A model generated the notes under the pieces. The model ran no database searches and was not told where the DNA came from. It worked only from the letters and a program-made list of their open reading frames with translations. A stretch of 64,000 nt of DNA, taken from Asterias rubens. Taxonomy: Eukaryota > Echinodermata > Asteroidea > Forcipulatida > Asteriidae. Below, one piece after another: positions 41,720-54,619 of this stretch (position 1 is the first letter of the stretch; every line of letters begins with the position of its first letter). The DNA is taken from contig NC_047082.1 in the NCBI RefSeq assembly GCF_902459465.1, forward strand, positions 3,286,001-3,350,000, given 5' to 3'. The translations under genes were made by a program, and so were the position numbers.

Positions 41720-43478
41720 TTTTCAAACCGAATATTAGATTTTTTGAGAGTCACATTATTTTTCATAAGGTTGAACTTCTTACTGAAATAAGATTCCTGA
41801 AGAGAAATGCCAACATAGTTGTTTTAACAAATAAAGAAGTAATAATACAACAGAAGACAAAATAAAGAAATACTAAAATCGATAAGAGCCCATGAATTTT
41901 GATTTGAAAATGAAAGCAAAAAACCAAAACCCACCAAAATCATCTCAAGGTTAAAATACAATAATAAAGTGATATACGCAGAGATAATTTCCATCGCCGC
42001 TTATTGTCATAAAAGCACAGCATTAATTAGTGCTTTCATGGTTCTTCAAAGCAAATTCACAAGGACTTGGGGTTTGACCATCCATATCCTTGTAATTTTT
42101 CATAATCCGGGTGTAATTATTGCGGAAAGAAATTAGATTCTCATTTATAGTATGCGCTTATTACATAGATGTTGTACAAAAATAACAATTTATGTGAAAC
42201 TGTTACAAGGTGAATGATGTATTTGTCATGAGTACAGAAATTCAACATATTCAATTATTCAACAATTCATTACTAGAGTGTTTACCATCAGAGTGGAGAA
42301 TGTCATATACACCATTCAAGGGCGAAACTATACGCATTCTCAATTCTAAAACCTCAAAAAGCACCTAGGCATACTCCATATTTATGAAACTTTACGCCCA
42401 AGTCTATGGAATCACTAAGGTGTTCACCTCGAGGGTCTGTGAGTGTTCTTGTGAGGTTTGTCGGCATCCAGTGTTGGAAGTAGAGGGAGTGTACTGCTAC
42501 GGTTCAATAGGGGGCGGTGTTGCTGCTAACTGAGTAAGCATCACGCTGCGAATGAGTGAAAACATTATCATCGTTTGTCATGGGTGAATCCATTGTGGCT
42601 AGAGGGATGATAAGAGGATTTAGTGGTTGTCGCAGAGTGACCATGTTCTTTTGGAATGATATCTGGGGAAAATATTAGGCCTACAGTTCAGTCTCTGATT
42701 GGTGTGCTCACAGGTTAGTTGAACGATACTAGGAATCGAGTAGAGGTGAAGTAGCAGAAACATATGCTCTGAGCATCTCTTATATTCAGGCGTCAATGAG
42801 ACGAGTGTATGACTGAGTGTAGTTTCAATACTGTACCGAGTATCGTTGTGATTATGTGAACATGCATCATGAGTGTTTGACACTCTCGCAACCTGTCAGT
42901 CTCCTAAAGGTGTATGATCGCCAACTTTGAAAACATCAGTCATTGAGCAGCAAACAGTGTTGATGCCTTAAATTCTCAGGTTCCTCAAAACATTTTCTGT
43001 ACTGTACCAATCCCCCTCCCCAACCCCGCACCATAGCCCCCCCCCCCCAGCCAACAGCTACCAACCCTACCACTTACCATACTTTATGTGATGCTTTACG
43101 ACCAAGCTTTTTAACACTTGTTTTTACAAAGGGAAACATTCTGTCCCAGCCCTGCCCCCCATCCCAAGCGCCCCTAGCCCCCAGGCCCTACTATTCTAAA
43201 GAAATTGGAAAAATTGCTGTCATTTAAAATGTTGACAAAATTGTTTGTACATAATTATACACCTGTCATGATTTATTACAGTTAGAGTATACTTCAGCTT
43301 TTGTATTGATATGTGGAAAGTGTGCGGACAATGCTTGTATAGGATCAAGGGAATTTTAAACAGCATTCAAAATGGGTGTCTGGCTGTTCCAATTAGTCCC
43401 AACAAGAATACTGAAGTGACCTTGCAGAATCTGAGTCTTCATTCTAAGTCGGCCTCCTGACCTCCTCTTAAAAAACAT
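41720..43478. other. Gene-free stretch
   Basis: Segment 42280-42900 is compositionally balanced and repeat-poor and includes AATCCATTGTGGC (SOX-like CATTGT). Poly-C runs lie near 43035. No gene recognised. Confidence 0.35.
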
Positions 43479-43650
43479 CTTAGGCCCTTTTCGAAACCAC
43501 GGCTTCGGCTTTGAATTCGGCTTCAGGCTCCGTCCTCTCGGCTGAAGCCCTGAGTGCATACGCAAAGCATGTGCAATATTGTCAAAACAACCGCTAGCCT
43601 GAGCCAAATCCTAAGCCGATCAAGCCATGGTTTCAAAAAGAGCCTTAGAA
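43479..43650. mobile_element. MITE family C, best preserved copy
   Basis: Ends TTAGGCCCTTTTCGAAACC and GGTTTCAAAAAGAGCCTTA (inverted); interior GGCTTCGGCTTTGAATTCGG and TTGTCAAAACAACCGC. It lacks coding capacity. Confidence 0.7.
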
Positions 43651-43654
43651 AAAC

Positions 43655-46600
43655 AACAGGAAGGAACTACCAATATGTGACAGTTAACACCATTATTGTA
43701 ACATCCTTATCCTTCGAACAGACCCCCATTCTCCCCCAATGCACTGCAAAGATTACCTACAAAGTCAACTGTCAAATTACTCTTCATTATCCGAGTGTTC
43801 CAACTTGCCCTGTTTGCTTTCCCATAATTTCTTGTCTGTTGAGACAGGAGACAGTAGTATCGACAGTAGAACCTTAGAAGAAATCAAATGCTTCCTGGGT
43901 GTGACACTGGTCGTAGATTTCACTCAAAAGACCTGCGTAAGTTTTGAGAGTGGTGATTAGAACCAATGAGTAGAGCTTTCTCAGATAAAATCGTGTGTTC
44001 TAAGTTTTGCTGAAAATTTTTGTTTAATGTCTTGTGCATGTGCAATGTATCTTTAGTGGTTCGAAAAGAAGTGACAGAAGACCAACTAGTTGCAGTGTGT
44101 TCTAATAAATATATACTGTATTTTGAAATAGAATTTCTGGGTGGATAGTCTGCAAATTTTACTGGAAGATTTGAAAACAGCCTTCAACCAATCTCAACAC
44201 AGCATGTCCTTGTTTAAGTTGACCTCTTGATTGAAATACCATTCTTTTAAAGTTTTTGCACATTATGTTGTGAATTGTTTTCTTTAAAAAGTGTCATAGA
44301 AAGCCAGCCTCCCTGAAAGTATATTGCTTAAACTCCCCTCTTGTTTTTGTGTGTGTGGGGGGGGGGGGGCCTTACTTGGCACTTGAAGCTGTAAACTTTG
44401 CATAGACCTTTGGTACAGAAGGACAGTTGATCATGTAGAAGCACATTTTGTTTTAATGAATGTGTCCATCAACGGAAAAGTCATACACAAAATCTGCCAC
44501 TTCCTTGTTGTGTACTTCTTGAACCCTGCCCCTAGTTATTTTCCGGAACTTCCTCTTATTAACTCTTGTCAACCTATCCAAACTTTAGGCTTGTAAAGAA
44601 ACACCAGTTTGTTTTGGCTTGTTGTGTCTGAATTAACTGTGAGCTTCACAAGCAGTTGCACATTGCACTTGACATTGACATCGTATATTGCGGAGAGCAA
44701 TTCTATGTCACTATTGCTTTAAAAAATATTTTTTAATAGCTCTACCTTCACCTTTGATAAAACAATTGCAGTATGCCTGGAGAAAATAAAAATAAATAAC
44801 TGTTTTTACGCATTAGGAAAGTTCCATGTTTCTTTGTTTATTACGCGCAGTGAACTCCAGATTCCAGAACAAATCTGCAGTGGTGAAGAAAAAGTTTAAA
44901 GAAGTTTATTTCAAAATCCTATATTAAAAGATAAACTGTATAAAATAAGGCAACGCCTGTGAATTAATGAAAAAGCTGGGCATTTGAAAAGTGTACTATT
45001 CCCATGTTAGTAATTAACAGAAAACCTCCATAAAAATTGAAACTTCCATTGTCCCCCCAAAGCACCAGGGGAAGATGGGAGGATATTATCCTACACAACT
45101 GTTAATGATTTTCCAGTGGTGGAGCAGAATGATTAACTAGTGGTGGCAAATAGACTCACTGATACACACCGAGGATGCTTCCAGAATTCCCTTAGGGCTG
45201 GAGGAGAATTGTCCCAGCTTAAGCTGTCTGCATCTACGATAAATAAATGATGAAGCAGGCTTTTAAGTTTAGTGATTGGGTCGTGTGCTCGCATCTCTCT
45301 CGCTCTCTCTGTCGTTACTGGCGACTACACGCAGGTGCCTTTTTGCCCTGATGATCGCCAATTATTAGGAAGGGCGACTAGGGTAGCTTGTCTGGTGGAT
45401 TTCCCTCGTCTTCCAATTCCTTCTTCCCCACCAGGGCTGAGCTAAATCCACCCCCTGCTGGGATTAAATATAATTTATTTATTATTTTTGATTTTCGGGT
45501 TCTGGTAGCTGTCTTCCTACTCAGTACTTTTTTGAGGTAGAATTGATGAAGTTTAATGACAGTGGCAGTAATCTTTATGGTTTGAGCACTCAAGCAGTTA
45601 ATATTAACATGGGTTGGATCATTTGGATGTTGAATGAAATATTTTTTCTCTCTTCTTATCAGAGATGTTCACTTTCATATTTTTATGGTATCAGTGGTCT
45701 GAATCTTAACTGAAAGTTTCCAAGCCTTGTTTTAAAGTTTAAAAATCTTGCCTATTTCTCTCCAAAAATTATAAACACAAAAGTCATCTTTGAAGTAAAG
45801 TATAACTAATAAAAAGTTGAAGGTTTATTTGTTTTTTATTTTTCCCAGATTGCTGGTTTTTGTGGTGGAAAGTGGAAACAGAAAATTATAGTAGACAAAC
45901 TACTCATCATTGGCTCATTAAGGCTCATTAATTGTTGCATTAATTGGTGCATTAATAAACAATTATTTACATTTTGGGTTTTTCAGAAATTATTCAGAAA
46001 TTAAAAACGGGTACTTATTATTTGAGGGTAAAGCTAATCAAAGAAAGTAATCCGAACCATCTCCCACTCCTAAATTGCCAACTACATAGGTGCTAACATT
46101 TTCTCACTCAACGGTCTATTTGTACAATGTTCCCCGCAGAATAATAAAGTGAGAGAAAAAAATGGTTATGTAGTGATATAGAAGTTTGCACAGTATTCAA
46201 ATTGGCACGACAGATGGTCGAGTGTCGGCTAGGCCTAATCTCTCTAGGTCTATTTTGTATGTAGTGTGTGTGTGTAAGAGACTTCATTTGCATGAGAATA
46301 GGTGAGCGCTTGATGCGGGCAGATGGAGCGCTTGTGAATGGCTGGCTCGCTATGGTTGGCTAACATTGACATCAATGGACTTTGGTTCTTAGTGATTGAT
46401 GGGCTCACGCAACCCTCAGTTTTGGCATACTGGGTTTGTGGACTCTTTACTGCCGCTATCGTAGATTGGACGACGCTGTGTGGCTAGCCACTCAGACTTG
46501 CCTCTACTTTTTCTTTTATAGCTTTTTTTAATTTGGGCGGTGAGGCTGCTGTATTGACTTAATCTATAAAAAAAAAAAAACGAACAAAAAAACAACGTTT

Positions 46601-49600
46601 GGGTTAATATTTTTGTGAATGAATTTATATGAATGAATAGAATATTTTGGGAGCTTAAGTAATAATGGTATGAGGATTTAAGTTGGCGGAAAGGTTGAAG
46701 GTTGTCTGCTAGTAGGGGGGGTTAGTAAAGGGTTAGAGAATTTAAATATCTGGGCTAAAATGTCTTGAGTTTACACAAAAGGAAAGAATTGTTTGGATTT
46801 TGAGACCTAATTTTGGTGTCTGCTTTCTTTAGCCCTATTAATTTTGAGATGAAATCAAAATCTCCATAAAATCTGATACATGTCAAGTTTGAAAAACTCC
46901 TTGAACACAAATTGTGTTTATTAAAAAATACATAACCAGATGTACATATGTGTTTTTTGGTTAATTTGTTGATGTTACACTTTCTGCAAAGTAGGCATGT
47001 TCAGGCCTACCACCTGCCAAACTGTGCAACATATACCCTTGTTTTGTGCCACTCTTTAAAACTTTGTTATGAAAAAAAACAAACTTGTAATAACAATCCT
47101 ATAACTTTTTAGTTGAGTGGTGGTAGCTGGCTGGTAGCTTCCATACACAGTATACACAGTGTGTGCACATGATTGCAGCGTTGAAATCTTAGGATTGACT
47201 TATTGTTGCACATGTTGTAGACATCTGTTTTGTGGAAGCACTTGCTAGTACTTGCTGTCTCCTATAACCATAAATGTTTAATGCTGCCCAAATTGCCAAA
47301 TGCCTGAGCCTAATAATGATTGGCCCAATATATTAAGTGATGAAAAGTGAGCCACCACCACTGGCTTGACCACACATGGCATAATTTGTTCACCAAGAAG
47401 AAAAAACAAAAAAGAAGAAGAAGAAAAAAACCTCACCGTGGATTTGAAATCATCTTTGTCTTGGTTTGATGGATTTATTTGTTGTGGAATAGAATCTTAC
47501 GCTTGACCAGTTGTGGCTGATTTTGTTTTGATGTGTACTTTCCTTGTGTGTAATTGATTGAACCCAGGAGACAGGTGTACTGATCTGAATATGTTTGCTC
47601 ATTGCATTATTTATTGGTTTAAATAACAGTCAAGCTTAAGAATAGAATTTAATTAAATGTGTACTGCAATTACTGCATGTAAAACAATTTCTTTATGGAA
47701 ATGAGAAAAATTGATTTTTAAAAGCCCACAATACATCATAAAATGAAAAATAAAACTTGATAAATTTCATGATGGAGTGAACTAGAGCTCTTTATCAAAG
47801 CCAATTTTCATGATAGTTACAAACTTAATATCTTTATTGAGGAATTGTTTTAAGTAGTTACTTCATTATTTTGCAATGGAGTCCAGTGTTTGAACCCGAT
47901 TGCAGGCCAATAGCCAGTGATTTTAGCCCCAGGCAAATAAACTCATAACCGGACAGGACCAGCAAACGTGTTTTTTTCAGTTGAATAGTCTTGTCTCGCT
48001 TGTGTAACATGTTTTTGTTAATAATATTAATAACGTCAAAAAATTGTGTTCAAATGTTGACTTAGAAACTGGTAACAGTAAACATCTTTCAATTCTGTCT
48101 AAAACAATCAAGATAAATCTTCTCTTAGTGTTTTCCCAAATAAAAACAGTTTAAATGTTTGTAAAAAGTTCTTTCTCGTTAAAATTCTAGTCTTGTAAAG
48201 TAAACTCTGGTTTTGAGCTGCAAGCCCAGTGGAATTTTACTCCAATTTGGAGTCATGGTGTCACTGTCAGTATTGTTGATGCATACATGTATGTAAATGA
48301 TTATGAGTGGATATAGGATTGAAATGGCTTGGTTAGTTTACAATTTATACATTATACATAAGGAGAAAAGTCTGAAATTTAGGGAGACCCTATGTACTTC
48401 ACTTTTGTGTCAATAGAGGGCAGTATAATTTCATGTAGGTTGACCTGAGGACCATGACAAGTTGAACCAAGTTCTTGAAAAGGATTCCATAGCAAAGTTT
48501 TCGGTTTATCCAAGATAAGACTTTGTTAAGAAGATGTTTCCAAGTGTGTACATGATACTTTCCCCAATTAATCAACAAGAAAGCATTCTATTTGTGCCAT
48601 GTCCAACTTATACCATATCTGTGTGTAATCTGATGTGCTGAAGTACAAGTGTTTTATTCCTATATAGCAGAGATTACCTCAGATAAAAGATATGCATTTC
48701 AAACATTCAATTTCAGTCTCAATGTCAAAAGGCCTGTGTATCAAGCTAACAATCTTCATTGAATTCGGTTACATCGCATGTACAATTATACATATTATCA
48801 CAAACACACACATCCCCACACCTGACACCAACTGCCCTCCAATATTCCAGCTAGCACCCCTTATTTTTGCTTTCATATATCCTTGTCCCCACCACTGCAG
48901 TCTTGACGTGTCACTTTTCATGATAATCCCCGGCGCTTGGGCCCTGATGAAACCCAACGCCAGCCAAGCGATACCAAATTTCAGAAACTCATCTCGCTAA
49001 TGGAACGGACGGAATTCCCAGGCGACCATCGACGGCAGGCGGGCCGGTTCCGCGGCACACGACCGTCCTTTCAAATGCAAATCAGGCTCAAGCGGCAAAA
49101 AAACCCAGGCCTGGCATGATGTCCAAAGAATGGGTCTGTGTTGACAGAATTAAGAGAAGCATCAGAGGGATGTTAAAATACGTGACTATGCAGAAGGGAT
49201 GAAGTTTGCTAACAATAGGCCCATAGAGGCATGTATAATGCCAGCATGCGGGCTGTTTTTTTATGAATGGAAGGTTTTTTTCTGGCTATATTTTTACAGT
49301 GGTATAGAACTCCTCGCGTGTATGGAAATATTGAATCAACGGATCTTTCGCTTGGTAGGACATTTGAATATTGCTCAACGCTCACAGGCTGCTGGGCAGC
49401 ATAATTGATGGTTTCCCATTATACAAATTTGTGTGTAGGGGGCTTGTAGTTTTAGTTTGAACATTGTATGTTTATTCGGTGAAAAAAATATGAAGGAATG
49501 GGTTTGTTTTTCCTTGTTTGACTAAATTGTTCCTGAGTATTTTCAGTATTGATTCAGCTACAAACTAAGTGTTCATTGTTAAAATGTTGCACTTTATAGA

Positions 49601-50287
49601 ATATTATATATAGGTCTATTGTAATCTTTGATGACCGAGTAGTTTGGTACCATTGAAATTTTACCTAATCAAATTTAAAATCCCCATTAAAATTTGTTTG
49701 ATAAAAAAAGGTACACAAGAATATTAAAAACAGTGGAAATAGAAGAAACTTGTATTTTTGCAGGCAGTAATAATTCAAACAAATGTATAAAAAGTTAATT
49801 AAAAAAGGCTTTGTAAGAATGCCAGCATATTTGCCAAAATAATGGTTGATGGATGTTGTGAAATCAATATTAGATTAGACACAGGTGTTTTGCGCTGAAA
49901 ATAACCTTTTGATAGCCCAGTCACCAATTAAAAAACAGTAATAAAAGTTCTGTAAATGAAAATGTTTAATTGATGTTCCAATATGCAAGCTTCTAAATAA
50001 TGGTTTTAAAAAACTTATTGAAACCAAGACAGTTAAAAGAGCAACTATAAATATATTTATAGTTGCTCTTATTCTCCACACCATGCAAAGCTTCAAACAC
50101 CATTTAAGACAGTTAAAGCCTAACTTTCCTTTTGAAGTTGTCTCGCCGTCTTTTTTCAAATTTGTAAACAATTTGGTACCTTTGTGTTTTGTATTTAAAT
50201 GCAAAATGATTGTAGGTGGACAGCTTGGAGGCACAAGTTTGAGCAAATTTTGAGACTTTACCACTTACATGTACACTAGCGGAATCC
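43655..50287. other. Gene-free region with candidate conserved non-coding blocks
   Basis: Mostly AT-rich DNA with a poly-G run at 44357 and a CTCTCT tract near 45295. Blocks at about 45080-45600, 46080-46520 and 48750-49400 are balanced in composition and repeat-poor, and the last contains ATGCAAAT (octamer motif) near 49075. No gene was recognised. Confidence 0.35.
50037..50070. repeat. 34-bp perfect palindrome
   Basis: AAGAGCAACTATAAATA is followed immediately by its exact complement, with no loop. Confidence 0.9.
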
Positions 50288-50291
50288 TTAA

Positions 50292-50672
50292 AGGCAGTGG
50301 ACACTTATTTGGTAATTACTCAAAATAATTATTGGCATAAAACCTTACTTGGTAACGAGTAATGGGGAGAGGTTGATGGTATAAAACATTGTGAGAAACA
50401 GCTCCCTCTGAAGTGACCTATTTTTGGAGAAAGAAGTAATTTTCCACGAATTTGATTTCGAGACCTCAAGTTTAGAACTTGAGGTCTCGAAATCAAGCAT
50501 ATGAAAGCACACAACTTCGTTTGACAAGGGTGTTTTTTTCTTTCATAGTTATCTCGCAACTCCGGCGACCGATCGCGCTCAAATTTTCACAGGTTTGTTA
50601 TTTTATGCATATGTTGAGATACACCAAGTGAGAAGACTGGTCTTTGACAAATACCAATAGTGTCCACTGGCT
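50292..50672. mobile_element. TTAA-target MITE (family A), full-length copy
   Basis: TTAA lies at 50288-50291 and 50673-50676. The ends are AGGCAGTGGACACTTATTTG and, inverted, AGCCAGTGGACACTATTGG. The central palindrome is nearly perfect. Confidence 0.8.
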
Positions 50673-50689
50673 TTAACGTTGCTTAAAGA

Positions 50690-53600
50690 TAGGGTCATAC
50701 TTAGTAATGACACTCAAAACACTGCGTAACTACCCGAAAGCCTCCTTGTTATAAAGATGGTGATGGTTGTAAGCATCCTGCAAAACTATTGCGTTTGAAA
50801 TGTTGAGACTCGTACGTGTCACAACCTGGGTTCTTGTCAGAACTTCTCTCCAAGATGAGATTTAAATAATACATAGTTATTCCAAGTAAACATATTTAGT
50901 TCTCCACTTCAAATTAAGGTATTTTTGCTTATTGTATTCCTTTCTCAGTTTTAAACTTTAAGCTTCTAAACAAAATTTACAGAAACTGAAATTTGACTTT
51001 CAATTTTAATCCTCCTTTAATTATGAAAAACGTTCACTGAGCAAAATTATCAGCAAAATCATAATCCCAAACCGGCCAATTAAAAATTCTCCAGCCATAA
51101 ACGATATCACCTTAAAATGAGGCATTATGCAGACTGTATACCCCCTCCGGGGAATATACCAGGCCTGCCCCCACAAAATAAAAGAACCATATTTTCAATA
51201 TGTGGTTGCTAGGTGATATAGTAAAGCCAACATGTTGGTTGCAAGCTCCTTCCATTCATGGTCAGTTTTTGCACCTGGTGTCCGTATTTGGCAGTTAGGA
51301 CCTGAGGGCACGCCAACAATGTAATTCCCCATTCATATCATAAGCACTCTATGGGTCCCCCCCTGTCGCTATTTTTCTTCTTGGGGACACAGGGCTGGTT
51401 TAATGAAGGAGCAAAGTCGTCAAGTCTGTTATTTTTTGGAGTGGGGCAGACTGGTGGAGTGTGCCGCTGAGATGGTTGCAGCGCTGTGATTGGACGGTTC
51501 TAAGGATGTATTTCAACCCGGGAGTTCATTTATGCGAGAATTAACGGGCGTCGGTTCTTTTCAAAATTGTTGTACAAGTGTGTGTAGTATGCCCCATTTT
51601 TGTTTGTTAGGCCGTGGGACAATTATTATTTTGTGCTGTTTGATTTAAAAATGTTCCCGAGATAGTATGAATGTCAGTCCTGGAAAAAAAAATCAAACTA
51701 ACCACAGGGATAGAAAAAAAGGACTTTATCAAAACCACTTTCCTCTTGATGTTGATGTATTTCTTCTGGATTTGTCAGCAGTCCAACGCCAGAGGCAAAC
51801 AACATGTTTTGCAATTTAATTTAAAAACTCCACATAAATCATTCCCAATAGTTGAATAATTTCCAATCCAGCTGCTTGCAGGTGTTAGCATGTACCAAGG
51901 GAAAGTAAATAATAATCCTCAATTTTTAAAAATCAAATTTTGTTGGATGATAAATGTTGCTTCTTTTCCCTTCAACATTACTAACTTGCAAATGAAAACT
52001 ACTTCTCTGACTTTTGAATTTTAAAACTTCAATTCAATGAGCTGGACAGTAGAAACTGTTGTTTGAAAAAATACCATGTTACTTTTATAACCTGCATTTA
52101 TTGTTCTTTTGACATGTTTCTTCGTAGCTTCGAATCATACAAATCTATCGGCAACTAATGTTAATAATCTATGTGTGTAAAAATGGGAATGATGGGAAAA
52201 GTCAACTTCTTTTTTTTTGTCACTTTTTGAATGCAGTAAAGATGAGTGCAATGTGTTTATGTACAAGTTGATCACATGCAAATTGAGAAAAAAAACATTT
52301 GATCCCTCATTCTATCGGATGATTTAAATGATATTAATCTTAATTTAGTTTCGTGATTTTGACCTCTATCATTATTATTATTATATATTTTTTTTTAAAA
52401 GATTTTGTGTGGAGTTTAATTCTTCAACAAAATTTGTCTACGAAATCGGAAGCTTTCATTGTCAACATGTTTTCAGGAGCAGATAGTAGTACTTAGGAGG
52501 GATGGATCACTGAGATTATATTTGTCATTTTATCTTGTTAATTGCTCATTTAATGAGCAATTTTGTGGATTTCTTGGTTTTAACAGTCAAAAATGTGTCA
52601 CAGTTATTTATACAGAAATGTACAAATGATCTTAATAGTCCCATCAGTTCTCTTAATGCTTGATTTATCTGGCGACTCTACCTGATGCATTGTCTATCAC
52701 TGACACTTGTCTGCACACCTCCGCAAACCGCTCACTAGTCAATCTTTGACGTGACAGCGTGTGAAGCTGAAACAAAAACCTATCCAATCAATTGATGAGA
52801 TGATTAACCCAGCCAACAATTCAATTATCTCTCAACGTAGCTGACACAGACAATGTCGGTAACCGTCAAAGGCAAAGGCGATGTTATCTTGGGCTACCAT
52901 GATATGACACCTGGATCCTCAGGCATACGCCAAGCGGCTAGATCCAGCCAATTTTTGCTTCGTTTGATTGACTTCAGAATATTAGAGAATCCAACAGGAC
53001 GATTCAGACGGTAAAAGCACCAGGATATGGAGTAAGAGAAGCACATTATACGCTCCACTGGACAGAGGAAAAATTAGTGTGAGTAATTAGTGCATTTTTC
53101 AGATCTACGTGAACTTTTCCTTCGCCTGTGGTGGGAATTAGTTGACTTAATCGTGCACACGTACGGCACAGTCCAGCGGGCAGTCCAATGCTGTGAAAAG
53201 TATGGAGGAAGATTGGCAGAAAATTTGCTGAATTGGATTAAAAATTTTGGAAAAGCAATTTTCACTTGGTTTACACCTCACTTGGCTTTTCACAAATTGT
53301 ATTGAATTACTGAGAGGATTGTGTAGTCTTCTTGTTTCGTTCTTTCGAGGGATTACGCGTCTTGTGCTGCCGATCTTTCTGGTAGATTGTCATACATTTT
53401 AATCTTTCGTCTAGCATCTCTAATCCCATGAACTTTCCAAAGGCTTAATTTTTGTCCGGAATTATTGCTTTTCTGTCAATTAATGGTCGCCAAGTGGTTG
53501 TAGTCCTCATTTCATTCTACATGGTTGAGTTTGTTTTGAGAGGTTAAAAGTTTTTAAAGTGCATCTTTTGTTGACATTGTTTGGAAAGAGTAAACCCAAA

Positions 53601-54180
53601 AAGTTAGAGCTGGTATTTTATTCAATGATCTTCGAGAAAGTTATGTTTGGATTTGATCTTATACCTTTTGTGTCTTGCAAGGTTAGACAAATGAGTGTAA
53701 CTGAGAAAAGGGTGTGCACTGTTACACATTTTTTCTATGGAATAAGTCTATGTGCCTTGAAATATCAATATCAAAATAAAAATCAAATTTCAGTGCATGA
53801 CTGCTGTATCTCCTGAAATGGCACTTACATGATTTGCCAAAATATTAGGCCTGTCACCTTAATAACAGCCTGGATATATTCAAAAAGCAATTGCGCTCCG
53901 AGATACAACGTATTAGTAAAATCGAGTTGCATTGTTTTTGCACTGATGTGCGGATGTATAAGTTGTTATTTCTGATTTGATTCAAACTGATTTTGCAAAG
54001 GTATCAAACAAACATTTTCTGAATGACCATTTCTGTGAGTAGGACTTATTATAAATTCAAAACCCATTGCCGGCTGTGAAAGAGTAAACCCAGTAAACCC
54101 AGTCCTTCAGTTAGTCCTTCAGGAATCAGATTATAGTTCAGTCTTGTGGTTGAAATGGTGACAGTCTTAGGCAATGAGCT
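50690..54180. other. Gene-free region with candidate conserved blocks
   Basis: Blocks at 51340-51620 and 52650-53330 differ from the surrounding AT-rich DNA by higher complexity. The second carries clustered homeodomain-like words (ATTGATGAGATGATTAA, GATTGACTT, AATTAGTTGACTTAAT) and a RUNX-like AAACCGC. No gene recognised. Confidence 0.35.
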
Positions 54181-54250
54181 GGTCTTCAATATGTGGTAAT
54201 GACCTTGATTTGTGGCTGGCTGCTGCTAATGAACCCAGTCTTAAATACCT
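54181..54250 (+). repeat. Solo arm of the foldback family at 30222-30399
   Basis: GGTCTTCAATATGTGGTAAT and GACCTTGATTTGTGGCTGGC align with one arm of the foldback. The complementary arm is missing. Confidence 0.6.
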
Positions 54251-54512
54251 TTAACGATAGAAAAAAGAAAGAAAAAAACGGCAAAAATCATCTAAATGTG
54301 TGACTTTTCATTTATCCAATATAAAAATAAAAAAAAAGTTTATACATGTTCAAGGGCAATTCTTGGCTGTTCAATTTCTGTTAAAAACCTAACTTTGTTG
54401 CACGTGACAAAAAAAATCATCTTGACATTTAACAACATAAGAATAACTATAAATAGTAGACTTGCAGGTAAAACCATGTGTAATGATATCTTTTGAGGGA
54501 GTGTTGGCTCTG

Positions 54513-54551
54513 AAAAGAGCCGGTGAAAAGAGCCGGTGAAAAGAGCCGGTG
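54513..54551 (+). repeat. 13-bp triplicate repeat
   Basis: GAAAAGAGCCGGT is repeated three times without change, followed by GTGGTCTTGACGTTTCGAAC, which looks like the end of a dispersed element. Confidence 0.75.
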
Positions 54552-54619
54552 TGGTCTTGACGTTTCGAACAGTATACTCTGCTCGTCTTCTCACACATTG
54601 TTGTGGCGGCAAGTCTACT

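Noticed and set aside
48937..49119. 60-codon basic ORF
   Set aside because: No start or splice context; lies within a candidate non-coding block.
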